This document shows positions 1 through 11,070 of a stretch of 64,000 nt of DNA, one piece after another. The translations under genes and the position numbers were made by a program. How positions within the stretch are numbered: the stretch's first letter is position 1; every line of letters begins with the position of its first letter. Under the pieces are notes generated by a model. The model did not search any database. It was not told the origin of the DNA and saw only the letters and a list, made by a program, of their open reading frames with translations. Origin of the DNA: Zymoseptoria tritici IPO323 (lineage: Eukaryota; Ascomycota; Dothideomycetes; Mycosphaerellales; Mycosphaerellaceae); contig NC_018217.1 of NCBI RefSeq assembly GCF_000219625.1, positions 1,178,001 through 1,242,000 on the forward strand, read 5' to 3'.

Positions 1-549
1 ATGAAGCTGGAAAAGACTTCACACAATCCCAGAACCCTACGACGGGCTAGAATGGATGAAGGGAGGCTCGCGAAAACACCTCGCCGTCAGTGGTCAGTGG
101 TCTGTATGGAAGTGATCCAAAGTCTGAGATACGGCTGAGGGCGGCGATATGAACGGCTCGCTACCGATACGAGCACTCTGCGACGAGCAGGTCAACGAAA
201 GTCTTCTACGATCCGAGATAGAGGTTTAGATGGCCTGAACGACGGCAATAATCACAAGCTCTTAGGACATGTCGCGAGCACTGAATCAATCGTATCAATG
301 GAAAATCATTGTCGTAGTTGGGAAGTCGGTCGTGATATATTCTCTGTCAATGTGAAAGAAGCACGTTTGTCGGCTAGACTGCCGATTGGATCCTTGACCT
401 TGGAGGGGCCGGCTTTACGACCAGATTGTTGCTCGATGCTGCTCCGGGCTGTTCCCTGCGACTCGCTCGTCCACCTTGGGACCTTCAAACTTTTCGACCT
501 CATGTTGCTCTCGGCCTGCTCCTTCACATAATCCTTCACAGTCCTCACG
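1..549. other. Upstream region of VTC4, no gene seen
   Basis: No convincing coding frame. The short open frames on both strands are compositionally unlike the neighbouring genes. This is presumably the promoter and leader of the polyphosphate polymerase gene that starts at 550. Confidence 0.5.
362..367 (+). promoter_or_regulatory. CACGTT motif, possible PHO-type bHLH site
   Basis: CACGTT lies about 185 bp before the VTC4 start codon. In yeast, VTC genes belong to the phosphate-starvation regulon controlled by Pho4, which binds CACGTG/CACGTT. A single hexamer is expected often by chance, so the link is only suggestive. Confidence 0.2.
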
Positions 550-3013
550 ATGCGTTTCGGCAAGACCCTGGAGCTGAATCGCTACAAGCCGTGGTACGAC
601 AAGTACATCGACTACACCAAGCTCAAGAAGCTCCTCCGAGACGACGATTCTGCCCCGAGCTCACCGACGACTGCGACCCCAACTCGTGGCGACGAGTGGA
701 CCGACGAGGATGAGGGAAAATTCGTGGACGAGCTGGTGAATGTGCAGCTCGAGAAAGTGCACGAATTCCATCGCGACACCTATGAGAAACTCCGAGAGCG
801 TACTGCTAAATGCGAGGGCAAGCTGGACGCAATTGCTACGTCAGGAAAGGAGGCAGAGCAGGGTGACAATGGGCAGAAGAGCAATGGCAATGGCAAGAAA
901 CCAATGCCTAGCGAGGCAGAGCAGAAGAAGATCCTGACTGAGGTTATCGCCGAGCTCGACCAGATCTCCAAGGAGACCAACGAGCTGGAGAAATACAGTC
1001 GCATCAACTATGCCGGTTTCCTCAAGGCCGCAAAAAAGCACGACCGGAAGCGTGGAGGAGCATACCGACTTAGACCGTTGTTGCAAGTCCGACTCGCCGC
1101 TCTGCCCTTCAACAAGGAGGACTACGGCCCTCTGCTGTACCGATTGAGTGCCATGTACAGCTTCGCACGTCAACATATAGATGGGGATGCCAAGTCCGAC
1201 AAGGCGAGTGAGCACCAGGAGAATCAGGAGGAGTACGTCAGCTACAAATTCTGGGTACATCCGGAGAACCTGCTCGAGGTCAAGACGATGATCCTCCGTC
1301 GACTGCCAGTCCTGGTGTACAACCCGCAAACAGCAAAGGTCGCAGAGGGAAACACTCCTGATCCTTCTATTACCAGCATCTACTTCGACAGTCCTGCATT
1401 CGAGCTATATTCAAACAAAGTGGAAAAGAATGTCGGCTCTTCTTTGAGACTCAGATGGTACGGCAAGCTCAACAATAGACCGGAGATCTTTGTCGAGAAG
1501 AAGACTGTCGGCGAGGACAACACAAGTAGTGAGGCCCGCTTCACGACCAAGGACAAGAACGTGCAGAAATTCATCAACCACGAATATCACATGGAGAAGC
1601 AGATCAAGAAGTTGGAGGAGCGCGCAGGAGCGGAGAGCAAAGAGGCCCAGTCAATGCGTAGGTCTGTGGAAGAGATCCAAGACTTCATCAAGCAATACGA
1701 CTTGCAACCTGTCCTTCGGGCGAACTACACTCGCACTGCTTTCCAGATTCCCGGCGACAACCGCGTTCGCATCAGTCTCGACACTGATCTCGCTTTCATT
1801 CGCGAAGACGCTCTTGACAGCGATCGACCTTGCAGAGACCCGGATACTTGGCATCGTAGGGACATCGATAACAATGAGCTTGAGTACCCATTCACATCCA
1901 TTCGGAAAGGAGAGATTACAAGATTCCCGTTCGCTCTGCTCGAAGTCAAAATCCGAAACGCGCAAGGCAAGAAGTCTGCGGAGTGGATCGATGATCTGAT
2001 GAGCAGTCATCTGGTCAGCGAGGCACCACGATTCAGCAAATACGTTCACGGCGTGGCTCAGCTGTTCGAAGACAACGTCAACACCTTCCCCTTTTGGCTC
2101 AGTCAAATGGAGGTCGACATCCGCAAGGATCCACAGCAAGCGTTCGAGGACGAGAAAGCGAAGAAACAAAAAGAGCAAGACGACGAGACCGCGGTCGGCT
2201 CGTTCATCAAGTCAAAGAGTCTCGGCGGCTCCCATCGCCGTAAATCCGGCATCATCTCCCCTATGGGCTCTCCAAACAACAACTTCTCCACCTCTGGCAA
2301 ACGCGCCTCCATGGTCCCCTCATCCGACTTCACCAACGTCGCCACCGCAAATCCCACGGAACGAAACGAAATTGCCGAAGAACCCGACGACGACGAAACC
2401 GGCACGCAAACTCACAACACCGCCCGCAACCCCCCTTCTGGTCTTAAGTCCCTCTTCCCCGCTTTCAGCACGAGTAAATATGCTATGTCCAGACGGCGAG
2501 TCCAGCTTCCGCCGGGCGTCGTGGAGCCCAAAGCCTGGATCAAAGACGCAGGTCCTGTGAAAGTCGAAGCGAAAGTCTGGCTTGCGAATCAACGCACTTT
2601 TATTAAATGGCAGCATGTCTCCATCTTGCTCGCCTCCCTCTCCCTCGGATTGTTCAACGCGGCGGGCAAGGACAATGTCGTCGGCAAGGTGTTGGGCATC
2701 GTGTACACGTGCATCGCGCTGTTTGCTGCTGCGTGGGGATATGGCACGTATATGTGGCGGATGAACTTGATTCAGACGAGGAGTGGGAAGGACTTTGACT
2801 CGGTGGCCGGGCCGGTCATCGTTTGTGTGAGCTTGATTGCGGCGTTGATTCTGAACTTCATATTCAAGGTAAGCTTCGGAAGGCTGTGTGTTTGTGGAGA
2901 GAGTTGAGCTAATGATTGCACAGTACAATGCTGTGATGAAGGAGCAGGAAGGACTTGGTGCGCAGCAAGGATTTTTCAGTCAGAGCGAGTATTTGTCGTC
3001 GTCGACGTTTTGA
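550..3013 (+). CDS. VTC4: Vacuolar transporter chaperone 4, polyphosphate polymerase
   Basis: Catalytic subunit of the VTC complex, which makes polyphosphate from ATP on the cytosolic face and feeds it into the vacuole. There are two exons, 550-2868 and 2924-3013; the intron 2869-2923 (55 nt, GTAAGC..CAG) is in phase 0, giving 802 residues. An N-terminal SPX domain (about 1-200) begins with the typical MRFGKTLELNRYKPWYDKYI and binds inositol pyrophosphates in the family. The tunnel-type polymerase core (about 230-520) shows SLRLRWYGKL and VEKKT. A Ser-rich linker follows, then three C-terminal hydrophobic segments (about 680-773, DUF202 type). Reading through the intron would replace the true C-terminus with a short spurious tail. 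The gene converges with the next one on the minus strand. Confidence 0.96.
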
Positions 3014-3287
3014 GACTTAGGGAAGTATGTGTAGAGAGCAAAGGCTCGATGCGAAGGCATGTATTATAGGCAGGCACGTCAGCAGCACGATGTAATTATG
3101 ACAAGACCTGAAAATGTAGACGTCACGCAATGTTCCTAAGTTGCAGTTCTGTCCACTCTATCCGTCCGGAGTGCCGAATCACCTTCGCATGCTGTGTGTT
3201 GTGTTTCGACGTCTAATCTGCATCCAACTTCATCTCCTCGTGCACAGTCTTTTGAGCTGCGCACTGTCCGGGCTTGCGCACAACCTT

Positions 3288-4184
3288 TCACTCGTCCTCG
3301 TCCGACGAAGACATGTTCTCCGGATCGGAGTCACTGTCTTCACCCATGCTCTCATCGCCATCTTCCACCTCGTCCTCTTCTGCGCCAGCCGTGGTGTCGA
3401 GTCCAAGTAGTGCACCCAATCCGGTACCCTTTCCCACCTTACTCGCCTCCATCTTCTTGGCCATTTCCTCATTTGCGCGCCGAGTAGCGGCGGCGCGATC
3501 CTCACCCTCTTCGTCATCGTCATCCGCCTCATCTTCAGGAATCTCTTCATACAGAGCTGCGACTCGCTCACGTGCGACTCTGAGGTTCATCAGTCCGACG
3601 ACGCAGGCCTTGTAGATCTCGAGCATGCCCCTCCTGTCATCAAAGGCCCTCATGAATGTGCCCTCTAGTTTTGCCCTCACTGCGTACGGGTCACCGAGGT
3701 CGCCTGCCATGTACTCGACGCGCACATCACTGTTCTGGATGAATCCGATCCACTGTCCAAACTCCTTTGTCTTGTACTCGTCGCCGTCGAAGTCGAGGAT
3801 GGCGATGATTTTGGGTTCCGTCGACTCCGCAAGCCGCTGCTGTTGCGCTGTCGTTAGTCCGTTCTTGATGAAGTCTTGGAGGTGTCTGAAATTGAGGTTC
3901 TTGATGTAGGCGATCATTTTCGTCGGCTTCTTCGAAGAAGTTGCGCACCTCAAGATCTCATCGTAGAACAATGCGTTCGTCTCGTGACTGGCTCTGGCGA
4001 CATTCAAAGTGTCCGATGCAACGGGAACGAGCCATTGCCCGAACCTAGGAGTCTTGCGTCTGCCGTTGTCGAACTCTTTCTTGATGTGATAGGCTCGGAC
4101 CTGCTTGAGAAGCGCTCCGAACACGAGCCCGTACATCTCGTTTGGAAATGGCTGAAAGCCTCCAATCGCCATAGTCGAAGACAT
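3288..4184 (-). CDS. Conserved-looking orphan with acidic C-terminal tail
   Basis: 298 residues, intronless coding region, starting at the ATG at 4184; a second ATG four codons later is possible. I do not recognise a family. The first about 210 residues look globular and well mixed (for example NEMYGLVFGALLKQVRAYHIKK and PKIIAILDFDGDEYKTKEFG). The rest is very acidic, with D/E runs and Ser clusters, ending in MSSSDEDE. Such tails are common in nuclear or chromatin-associated proteins, but no function is claimed. A likely intron lies in the 5'UTR: strong donor GTAAGTATC at 4289 and acceptor ATTAG ending at 4208. The 3' end faces VTC4, 274 bp away. Confidence 0.75.
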   Translation of the reverse strand: MSSTMAIGGFQPFPNEMYGLVFGALLKQVRAYHIKKEFDNGRRKTPRFGQWLVPVASDTLNVARASHETNALFYDEILRCATSSKKPTKMIAYIKNLNFRHLQDFIKNGLTTAQQQRLAESTEPKIIAILDFDGDEYKTKEFGQWIGFIQNSDVRVEYMAGDLGDPYAVRAKLEGTFMRAFDDRRGMLEIYKACVVGLMNLRVARERVAALYEEIPEDEADDDDEEGEDRAAATRRANEEMAKKMEASKVGKGTGLGALLGLDTTAGAEEDEVEDGDESMGEDSDSDPENMSSSDEDE

Positions 4185-4207
4185 GTTGTTGTTATGACTG
4201 TTGCAAG

Positions 4208-4289
4208 CTAATCAGTCGATGTGCAGGAAACCCGAGGTGCCAACGACTCGGGCAGCAGTCGGAAAAGCGGAAGGAGTGGAGATACTTAC
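4208..4289 (-). other. Probable 5'UTR intron of the acidic-tailed orphan
   Basis: On the minus strand a near-consensus donor (GTAAGTATC, 4289) and an acceptor (GATTAG, ending 4208) bound 82 nt just upstream of the ATG at 4184. The spacing and signals fit introns elsewhere in the window. Only a transcript could confirm it. Confidence 0.45.
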
Positions 4290-6720
4290 AGGTCGAGTTG
4301 CGATGAGTCGAGAGTGTTGGAGAGATGCGGCGCTGGAACGCCAACTGATGAATTTTCGAGGGCACCAAACGCAGTCAATCTTGCAAACGCAGAACTTGGC
4401 GTTCGATCACATGCAAAAGCTTCCCAGTAACTTTCATGCTAGCGCGCTTTTACCGCTAGCCGAACGGATCGTGAAGCTCTAACGACTTTAGCACATACCT
4501 CATTTTGCGCAGCGTAGCGCGCTTCGTTCCTGCATGATAGGATATAGGTATGATGTATTCTCGACTGGTAGTGCTGACGATGCTTTCTGTGCAGGCGGGA
4601 GCAAGTTGTGGTCTCCTGTATGGACTCACGTCACTTTTGAGAAACTCTCTCCTTTCTCTGACATGCGTGGCTTTTCGCGGCAGCGGACTTCAACGAACAT
4701 CTCTCCCTCACGAGTACTGATTGTGTGCACGAGCACCCTCCGTCCTGCTGTTATACGACCTTGGAATTAGGTCGCAAATGTGAGCGTGGTGCATCGTTGA
4801 GTTGTGTTCGGCGATGGCTCGTGAGATATCATTGAAATAAGATTTTGAATTTGTCTTTTGCTTGTTGAAAAATGAACGACTGTATGAACTGACCTGCCAT
4901 TCTGCCAATATCTGGCACTCAAAATGCTTCCAGCGAATAGCATTCGTTGCAACACATGGAAAACAAACGAAAGCTCCAAGTGGCTCGAATGCCCGCAAAC
5001 AATGAGCTGGGCTCCGAGACTGATTTCGGATAAACGTACCCAGGCTATGGCCCTCCCGTATCCGTATACGCTGCAATGGGGCGAGGAAAAACCATGTTGC
5101 CAGCGCCTCGTACATGAAGAAGGGGCGCTCCTGCACGCGGCGTATTGCGACGTGGAGGTCTCCGCGAAGTATATTTCGACCCTGGCGTTCCAAGCTGCCT
5201 TAAGCACCACATGCCCTGGCATGACATACATTGCAACACTTCGACGTTGTGGGGCTGAGTGTTGCTCGTATCGCCGCCACATCTACATGCCCTGTGACTG
5301 TTGCTTGGCTCCTTGTTCCGCGCCCTGATGGTTGCCCGGGATGCACGGCATAGCGTACCGTCTGGAGCGCGACTAACACGCTGTAGCCACAAGTCGTTTC
5401 TATCCCTTCGAGCAACAAGATCGTCCAGGATTGAGTCGTAACAGGAGTCAACCCCGATCGCGGTGTTCCCAACGCAATTCCGTGGTCTCAGCCCACCGGC
5501 CCCACCGGTTGCTGGTGGAAGGGTGGGTTGGGCAGCGTTCCGCCCTGGCAGTGTCGGTGGCTGCATAGTCGGCCCAGGCCATCCGATTGCTTTAATGCAG
5601 AGGCATTGATTCCACGGGTAATTCCAACGGGCTTGCTCCGTTTGTGGAACAAAGCCTGGGGCGGCAGCGGCAGTGTTGATGAGGACGTCAAATTTCTCTT
5701 GTTCAATTTTTTCACTAGAAGCAACATATATCAGTAAATTACGTTGCAGTCTCGGCTGTCTTGAGCATGATCCTACCAAGTCCTGCATAGCCTCGTCCAG
5801 AATTGGTGAAAAAGGATGTCGGGAAAGCCCCTTGCAACCTGCCCGAGAGGTGGCCATCCCTGCGTGACAATGCCTCCTGCTACAGCGGCCGCTCCGGTAG
5901 GTTTTCCTGGTGGTCCGAACTCTGTTGCTGTCAAGTAGGTGTCTCTGGCGTGCTGCCCGTTCATGGTGCGATCATAGCAGTGGCCGCAAATTGTATGATT
6001 GTTGATAGTATGCTGCCGCCGTGTGCGGAGGTCACACTGTATGTGTGCGGCATGGCCAGCATTTGCGTTAGAGCAACCCGGTGGCACCCCGGGCACCACG
6101 GGCAGAAGTACCGATGCAGCAAAGTCGTCGCATGGAGGAAGAGCCATGTCTGAGTCGTTCGTGTGGAATCACAGCGCCATGACATACCGCAATCGCCTTC
6201 CATCGTTTTATGAGTCTGCACAAAGACATGTCAACATGGCCGGATGCGGTAGTCTTCGAGCAGAACGATACGGGTCAGTGCAACCATTTTCTCGAGACAA
6301 AGGAATTAAGGAGGTCCATCGTGCAGTCTATCGTAGGGGTTGACCGGAACCGGCTCGACCCGAATGATGGCCCTTCGAGGTGCTCTGCGTACAGAGGGAG
6401 ACTTGGTTCACCTGTGCGTATGCAGACACATGTCGCCCGCGCCATGGTTAGCAAATCTTCAAGCCAGCGAGCATCGACTACGGTGGCCATCTGTCGGAGC
6501 TCTGGCGTTCACCGCGATGGGAACGGATGTAAGTGAACCTGGAAGGTGTGAGCAAGATTGGAGTGGATGTGTAGAGTAAAGTAAGGAGGAACCTGAGAGC
6601 AACCTGAAGTCGTCGTTCACGCTCGGACCATCCCGCTCGTGAGTTGACGTCAATTGCCGAGGCCAGCAATATTTCCAACTTCCAGGACAACACTTTCCAT
6701 TGGTTTCTCATTACCTCAAC
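4290..6720. other. Gene-poor 2.4 kb stretch
   Basis: Overlapping open frames of 60-270 codons occur on both strands, but none has family resemblance, a persuasive start or consistent exon joins. The longest minus frame (5045-5857) opens without an ATG and is rich in Arg/Pro/Cys, as expected of a chance frame in GC-rich DNA. A degenerate or lineage-specific gene cannot be excluded. Confidence 0.5.
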
Positions 6721-7317
6721 ATGCCACCCGCAAAATCCCTCGTCTCGTTCAACGACTCAGGCATGCGAATTCCAGTGCTTCAATTTGGGACTCGAAGCCA
6801 TCTCGTGCTTGCGAGAGGGACCCGGCCATTCTCCACTACGTGCCCAGCACAGAAGCCAAAGAATCGCGTCTACCCCTCCAGGATCCGAAATGAGGATGAG
6901 CTACAGACCCTGCTCTTGACCTCTGCCAGCACTCGTGTGCCATTGATCACACTGTGGATGACGACTTGGAACCGCGACTGCGACGCGGTGTCACCAATCA
7001 TCAAAGAGCTCATTGAAGACGATGGCGTAGGCGAAGAGCAAGGGAGCGTGTCTTTCGTGGAGGTCGAGATGGACTCTCCAGATCTAGGCGGACCTGCTGG
7101 CATTGCTCAACGCTACATGATCAACAAGATCCCGACGCTGCTGGCATTCGACAGGCAGGAGCCTCAGCTGGAGACCAAGGTCACAAAGTTGGAGGATATG
7201 AAGAAGGAGTTTCTCACGAAATGGATTGAGACTGAAGCAGCACGTCGTGGTGAAGGTGGAGCCGGAGGTGGAGGAGGTTTGGTAGGCTTATTCAGGAGCA
7301 TTTTTGGTCGCTCTTGA
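6721..7317 (+). CDS. Thioredoxin-fold protein without the CxxC motif
   Basis: 198 residues from the ATG at 6721; the frame extends upstream only with a non-ATG codon. The N-terminal about 45 residues are basic and Ser/Thr-rich (RSHLVLARGTRPFSTTCP), resembling a mitochondrial presequence. The thioredoxin-like core follows: PLITLWMTTWNRDCDAVSPI occupies the place of WCGPC, so the first active-site Cys is Asn. KIPTLLAF supplies the conserved cis-proline strand. The C-terminus is a Gly-rich run ending LVGLFRSIFGRS. Fold assignment is by motif order. A dithiol oxidoreductase activity is unlikely with a single Cys; a structural, glutathionylation or redox-sensing role is possible. An intronless gene. 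Confidence 0.72.
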   Translation: MPPAKSLVSFNDSGMRIPVLQFGTRSHLVLARGTRPFSTTCPAQKPKNRVYPSRIRNEDELQTLLLTSASTRVPLITLWMTTWNRDCDAVSPIIKELIEDDGVGEEQGSVSFVEVEMDSPDLGGPAGIAQRYMINKIPTLLAFDRQEPQLETKVTKLEDMKKEFLTKWIETEAARRGEGGAGGGGGLVGLFRSIFGRS

Positions 7318-7870
7318 AGATGCTGTCTGACAAAGAGCTCAGAACCAAACGCCGACTGCCCTTCGTTGCAAGCTATAACGCTGCTATGAAAGCTGAATCC
7401 AGACGACTACCACGCTGTTTCACGATGAAGGGACTTTCAATGATACCGTTCCCGTCCTGGGCAGCCCTCGGCATGTAAACCGACCGCGACAGCAGTCGAT
7501 GGCAGCTCATGTTCAAACCGTGGCCCGTCAATTCTAGGAGGCACGGATACAAGCTCAACGTGCTCCAGTTCAAACGAGTGTCGTGACGAATACACAAGCA
7601 CGCGTGGAACCTTCGGAACGCCTGCGAGTCAGACTTCCGTCGATGGTTCAAATCTAGGACCGATAGCTGCAGGCTCAGATGCTTTCAAGCTTTGACGCTC
7701 TCTCACATCTGGCCAGTTCAAAAGGCAGACGATGCTCATCATCGCCATGGACGACCATTCGCAGGGATTCGCATGTTCTCGAGACATGTTCGCGATGGTG
7801 GGGGTTTTCACAGTGGAGATACATGAGTATTTAATGTACGGAGCTCAAGACATAACACTCTCCTTCATTA
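7318..7870. other. Intergenic, nothing recognised
   Basis: Short chance frames only. It separates the thioredoxin-like gene from the inverted-repeat element that follows. Confidence 0.5.
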
Positions 7871-8089
7871 TACCTCCGTGCTTCCGCTCAAACTGCACCA
7901 TCCAAGCCGACCGAGCGATACCTGGGCGGTGAAAGTTGCGCGGGAAATTGGGGAGATGTGCATCAGGATCGTTGCTCTTATGGTCTTGTCGGCAACATCT
8001 CTCTACGCTGTCGTGTGATATGCACCGCACGAGGTGGTCCTAATTAGTTTGGTTTGGAGTGTTGCAATTTGAGCGGAGGGACGGAGGTA
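7871..8089. mobile_element. MITE-like inverted-repeat element, about 215 bp, TA-flanked
   Basis: TACCTCCGTGCTTCCGCTCA at 7871 is mirrored by TGAGCGGAGGGACGGAGGTA ending at 8089. The outer 29 bases match at 25 positions as an inverted repeat, and a weaker match with one gap continues inward to about 45 bp. Both ends carry TA, the target duplicated by Tc1/mariner and pogo elements, and the CCTCCGT terminus resembles mariner/Stowaway-type ends. There is no coding capacity, so it would be non-autonomous. It ends 125 bp before the RNase H2A start codon, inside that promoter. No second copy was noticed in this window, so the repeat family is unproven. Confidence 0.55.
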
Positions 8090-8214
8090 CAAATGGTGTC
8101 ACGTGTCGGCTGCGCTTTCCGCAACGCGTCTTGAATTTACGTCGCGTCTTCCTCCACTTCTCGTCATCAAATTGTTCAGCATACCACATTTTACAGGTTA
8201 CACACATCACCAAA

Positions 8215-9274
8215 ATGGACGAAATAATGGAAGACCAGCCAGACTCACAAGAAGTCCTCCAAGAAACTCCCGCCGAAGATGTCTTCCTCCCGCCTTCAGT
8301 CGTCAAGTCAAAAGTCCACTCAGGCGACAGCTACACACATCACTCAGCGATTCCAACAACGATTAAAAATGACATGACGATAGAATGCGTGCTGGGAGTG
8401 GATGAAGCTGGCAGAGGTCCTGTTCTTGGTATGAAGAAGTTGCATACTTGGATCCAATCAAACACTGACCACTATCGAAGGCCCCATGGTTTACGGCCTA
8501 TACTACCTACCTCTAGCAATACACCGCTCGCTCCTAGCAGACACACACAGATTCGACGACTCCAAAGTTTTGACGCCCGCCTTCCGATCCGAACTCATGG
8601 AGAGAATCTGCACACCCGACACCGACCTTCACGAGAACTCCGGCTGGGCGACACGACTGATGTCCGCGCAGGACATCTCATCAGCAATGATGCGACCGAA
8701 CGGGACCTACAATCTCAATGCACAAGCCATGGACGCCACCATCGATCTGATACAGGAGGTTCTGGACTCTGGTGTGAACATCCGAGAAGTGTACATCGAT
8801 ACCATCGGCCAGCCAGCTGCGTATCAAAAGAAGCTTGAGAGAATCTTCCCAGCACTGGACATTACCGTTGCGAAGAAGGCCGACAGTCTCTATCCGTGTG
8901 TCTCCGCTGCCTCGGTTTGCGCCAAGGTCACGAGAGATGCCGCGCTGGATGTGTTGTATTCAAGCTACGCTAGCGCGGACGATGATGGACTGATAGCTTG
9001 GGGATCTGGCTATCCTTCTGACGCGAGATGCTCGAATTGGCTCAAGTCGAACATGGATCCTCTGTTCGGTTGGGGCAACGAGTGTCGGTTCAGCTGGGGA
9101 ACTGCAAAGGAGATGTTGGAGGCCAAGGGCGCGCCATGTCGGGTTGACTGGCCGGAGTTGAATGGCGACACGGATAACATGAAGCTGACTGGATTCTTCT
9201 TGGGAGCTGATGAGGAGAAGGAGGATGAGCTTGGGTCGTGGTTTGGACGGAGAGTCACGGAGGAGGTGTTCTAG
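8215..9274 (+). CDS. RNH201: Ribonuclease H2 catalytic subunit A
   Basis: Type 2 RNase H that cuts RNA in RNA:DNA hybrids and starts ribonucleotide excision repair in the nucleus. There are two exons, 8215-8428 and 8481-9274; the 52-nt intron (GTATGA..AAG, phase 1) falls in the conserved GP(V)LGPMVYG turn, giving 335 residues. Catalytic motifs are visible: VDEAGRGP (about 64-71), RFDDSKVLTP, YIDTIGQP and KKADSLYPCVSAASVCAKV. Length fits eukaryotic H2A (about 300-350). The ATG at 8215 (CACCAAAATGG, good Kozak context) is chosen because the frame upstream is not protein-like. The gene converges on the aminotransferase, 221 bp downstream. Confidence 0.95.
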
Positions 9275-9495
9275 GTGGCGGCGGTGCATCGACAGCAAAG
9301 GAGCGCAGAAGCGCCAAAGGCAGTCACGACATGGGACCATGCCTGATATTGGCGGAAGTCTGGGGAGCTGCTCAAAGGACCGCAGGCTCAGCGGAGGACT
9401 GGCGTCCACGGCTGCCCTGGCCTGCGTTGTCGCATCGATATGACCGGCGTCGATCACGCCTGTGAACGTCCGGAAGTCATACTCCTGCACAGCGA

Positions 9496-11070
9496 TCACA
9501 TATATGATTGCATCTCAGGCTCATCCCCGCCGCTTCCATCGATAAGCACATACTCCTCACTCGCCCGCTGTTCTCCTTTCGACAATCTTCTCGCCACCTC
9601 GCCAATTCGTCTCACGCCCTCGATCAAGTTTTCTTCATCCTCCCACGCGAAACAGAGCCTCACATTCTGAGCACAAAGTACCGCATCATCACCCGGAGTC
9701 TGAAACAGTCCACCCGGCGCGACGATCACATTCTCCTCTTTTTGACACCGGGTCGTCAGATCGGTGGCTTGCATATCGCCCGGCAAGCCCAGCCAGAGGA
9801 AGTAACCACCCGCCACGTCTCGATCTGGTTGAGGAAGAGTGAAGCCGAGTGGAAGGAGATGAGTTTCAATGGCGGTGAGCATTGCTTTGTAGCGGGATGC
9901 GTAGGCAGGTCGGAGGACGGTGTGGATGTGGTTTTGCAGTTGGCCAGTGGTGAGGAGGTGAGTCAAGTAGATGGATGTGAGTTGGCAGGGTGCGCCGCCG
10001 GAACGTTGGACGCCGCTGTGAGGAGAAGGTGTCAGCGTGGGGAAGGTTGTGCATCGAATCAGCTTGATCTCAACATGCATGCCGCGCACAACTTGAGAGT
10101 AAACCACTTACGCTTGGCCCAAACCATACGCGAACTTTGCAGTACCCTCAGCCCAGCCTACTCGCATACCTGGCCCTGCGATCTTGCTGAAGGTAGCATT
10201 GGAGACGACATTACCAAAGCCATCTGCATCTTCCCTCTCCGCGCCATCATCAATCTCGCGATCAATGTCAACCAAACGAGGCAGATGTGCAGTCTCCATC
10301 GCAGCCAGATCCTCACCATCGACCGGCCACTGCAGCATGTCATAGACATCATCACACATAACCAACATATCAAACTCCCTCGCCAACCTCACCAGCTCCG
10401 TTCTCCTCGTCAGACTCATCGTCCTCGACGAAGGATTACTAAACGACGGCACGCAATACAGCACATGCTTAAACACCTTTGCCCTCTTCCTCTCCGGCTT
10501 AAACCTGGGCTTCACATTCCCTTCCCGCCGTGCCACCTCCTCACTCCTCCTCACCTCCCTTCTCAAATATTCCACATCAACCCCTTCCTCATCCTCCGGC
10601 ACAGCTCTCATCTTCCCGGCAAACCCCGCGTCCTCGAAGATTCGAAACGCGAGCATATACGCCGGCGTGACGAACCAGACATGTCGCGTATACTCGGGAT
10701 CGGTGAAGACATTGAGAATATTGCCCAAATTCTGCGATGCGCCACCCGAGATGCAAATTCGGTCAGCGGGGATGCGGTGCGTGGGCCGGTAGAAGGTCGT
10801 CAGCCATGCGGCTACGGCTTCGCGACAGGGGAGGTAGCCTTCATCAGGACCGTAGAGCAGACCGTTGTAGGCGATTGTGGGGTCGGAGAGTACGGTGGCG
10901 GCTGCGGCGCGGATGAGAGGGAGAGGAAGCAAGGCGCGGCTGGGCCAGCCTCGGAGGAGGTTGATTTGTTCTTTTTCTGAGGATGTCATGTTGTAGGTGG
11001 CGGCTTGGCGGGGGTCGTTGTCCGGCCAGAGGAGATTCCTGATGAGGCGGAGTGGAAGGGTGATGGACAT
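9496..11070 (-). CDS. PLP-dependent class I/II aminotransferase
   Basis: Fold-type I aminotransferase of the aspartate/aromatic (YER152C- or ARO8-like) group. There are two exons, 11070-10112 and 10015-9496; the 96-nt intron (GTAAGTGG..CACAG, phase 2) joins GLGQA to GVQRSGGAP, giving 492 residues. Visible motifs: NGLLYGPDEGYLPCREAVA (cofactor region), ICISGGASQNLGNI, VPSFSNPSSRTMSLTRRTEL, CDDVYDMLQW (Asp-x-x-Tyr), and SNATFSKIAGPGMRVGWAEG with the Schiff-base Lys of SK and the phosphate-binding Arg. The C-terminal domain includes DVAGGYFLWLGLP. Substrate is not deducible. The start is the ATG at 11070; the frame runs upstream to a GTG at 11133. Confidence 0.92.

Noticed and set aside
5045..5857. 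270-codon minus-strand frame
   Set aside because: No ATG start, no family motif, Arg/Pro/Cys-rich composition typical of chance frames in GC-rich DNA.
7641..7680. tRNA-like T-loop sequence GGTTCAAATCTAGG
   Set aside because: No acceptor stem, anticodon arm or A box around it; no tRNA gene was supported anywhere in the window.
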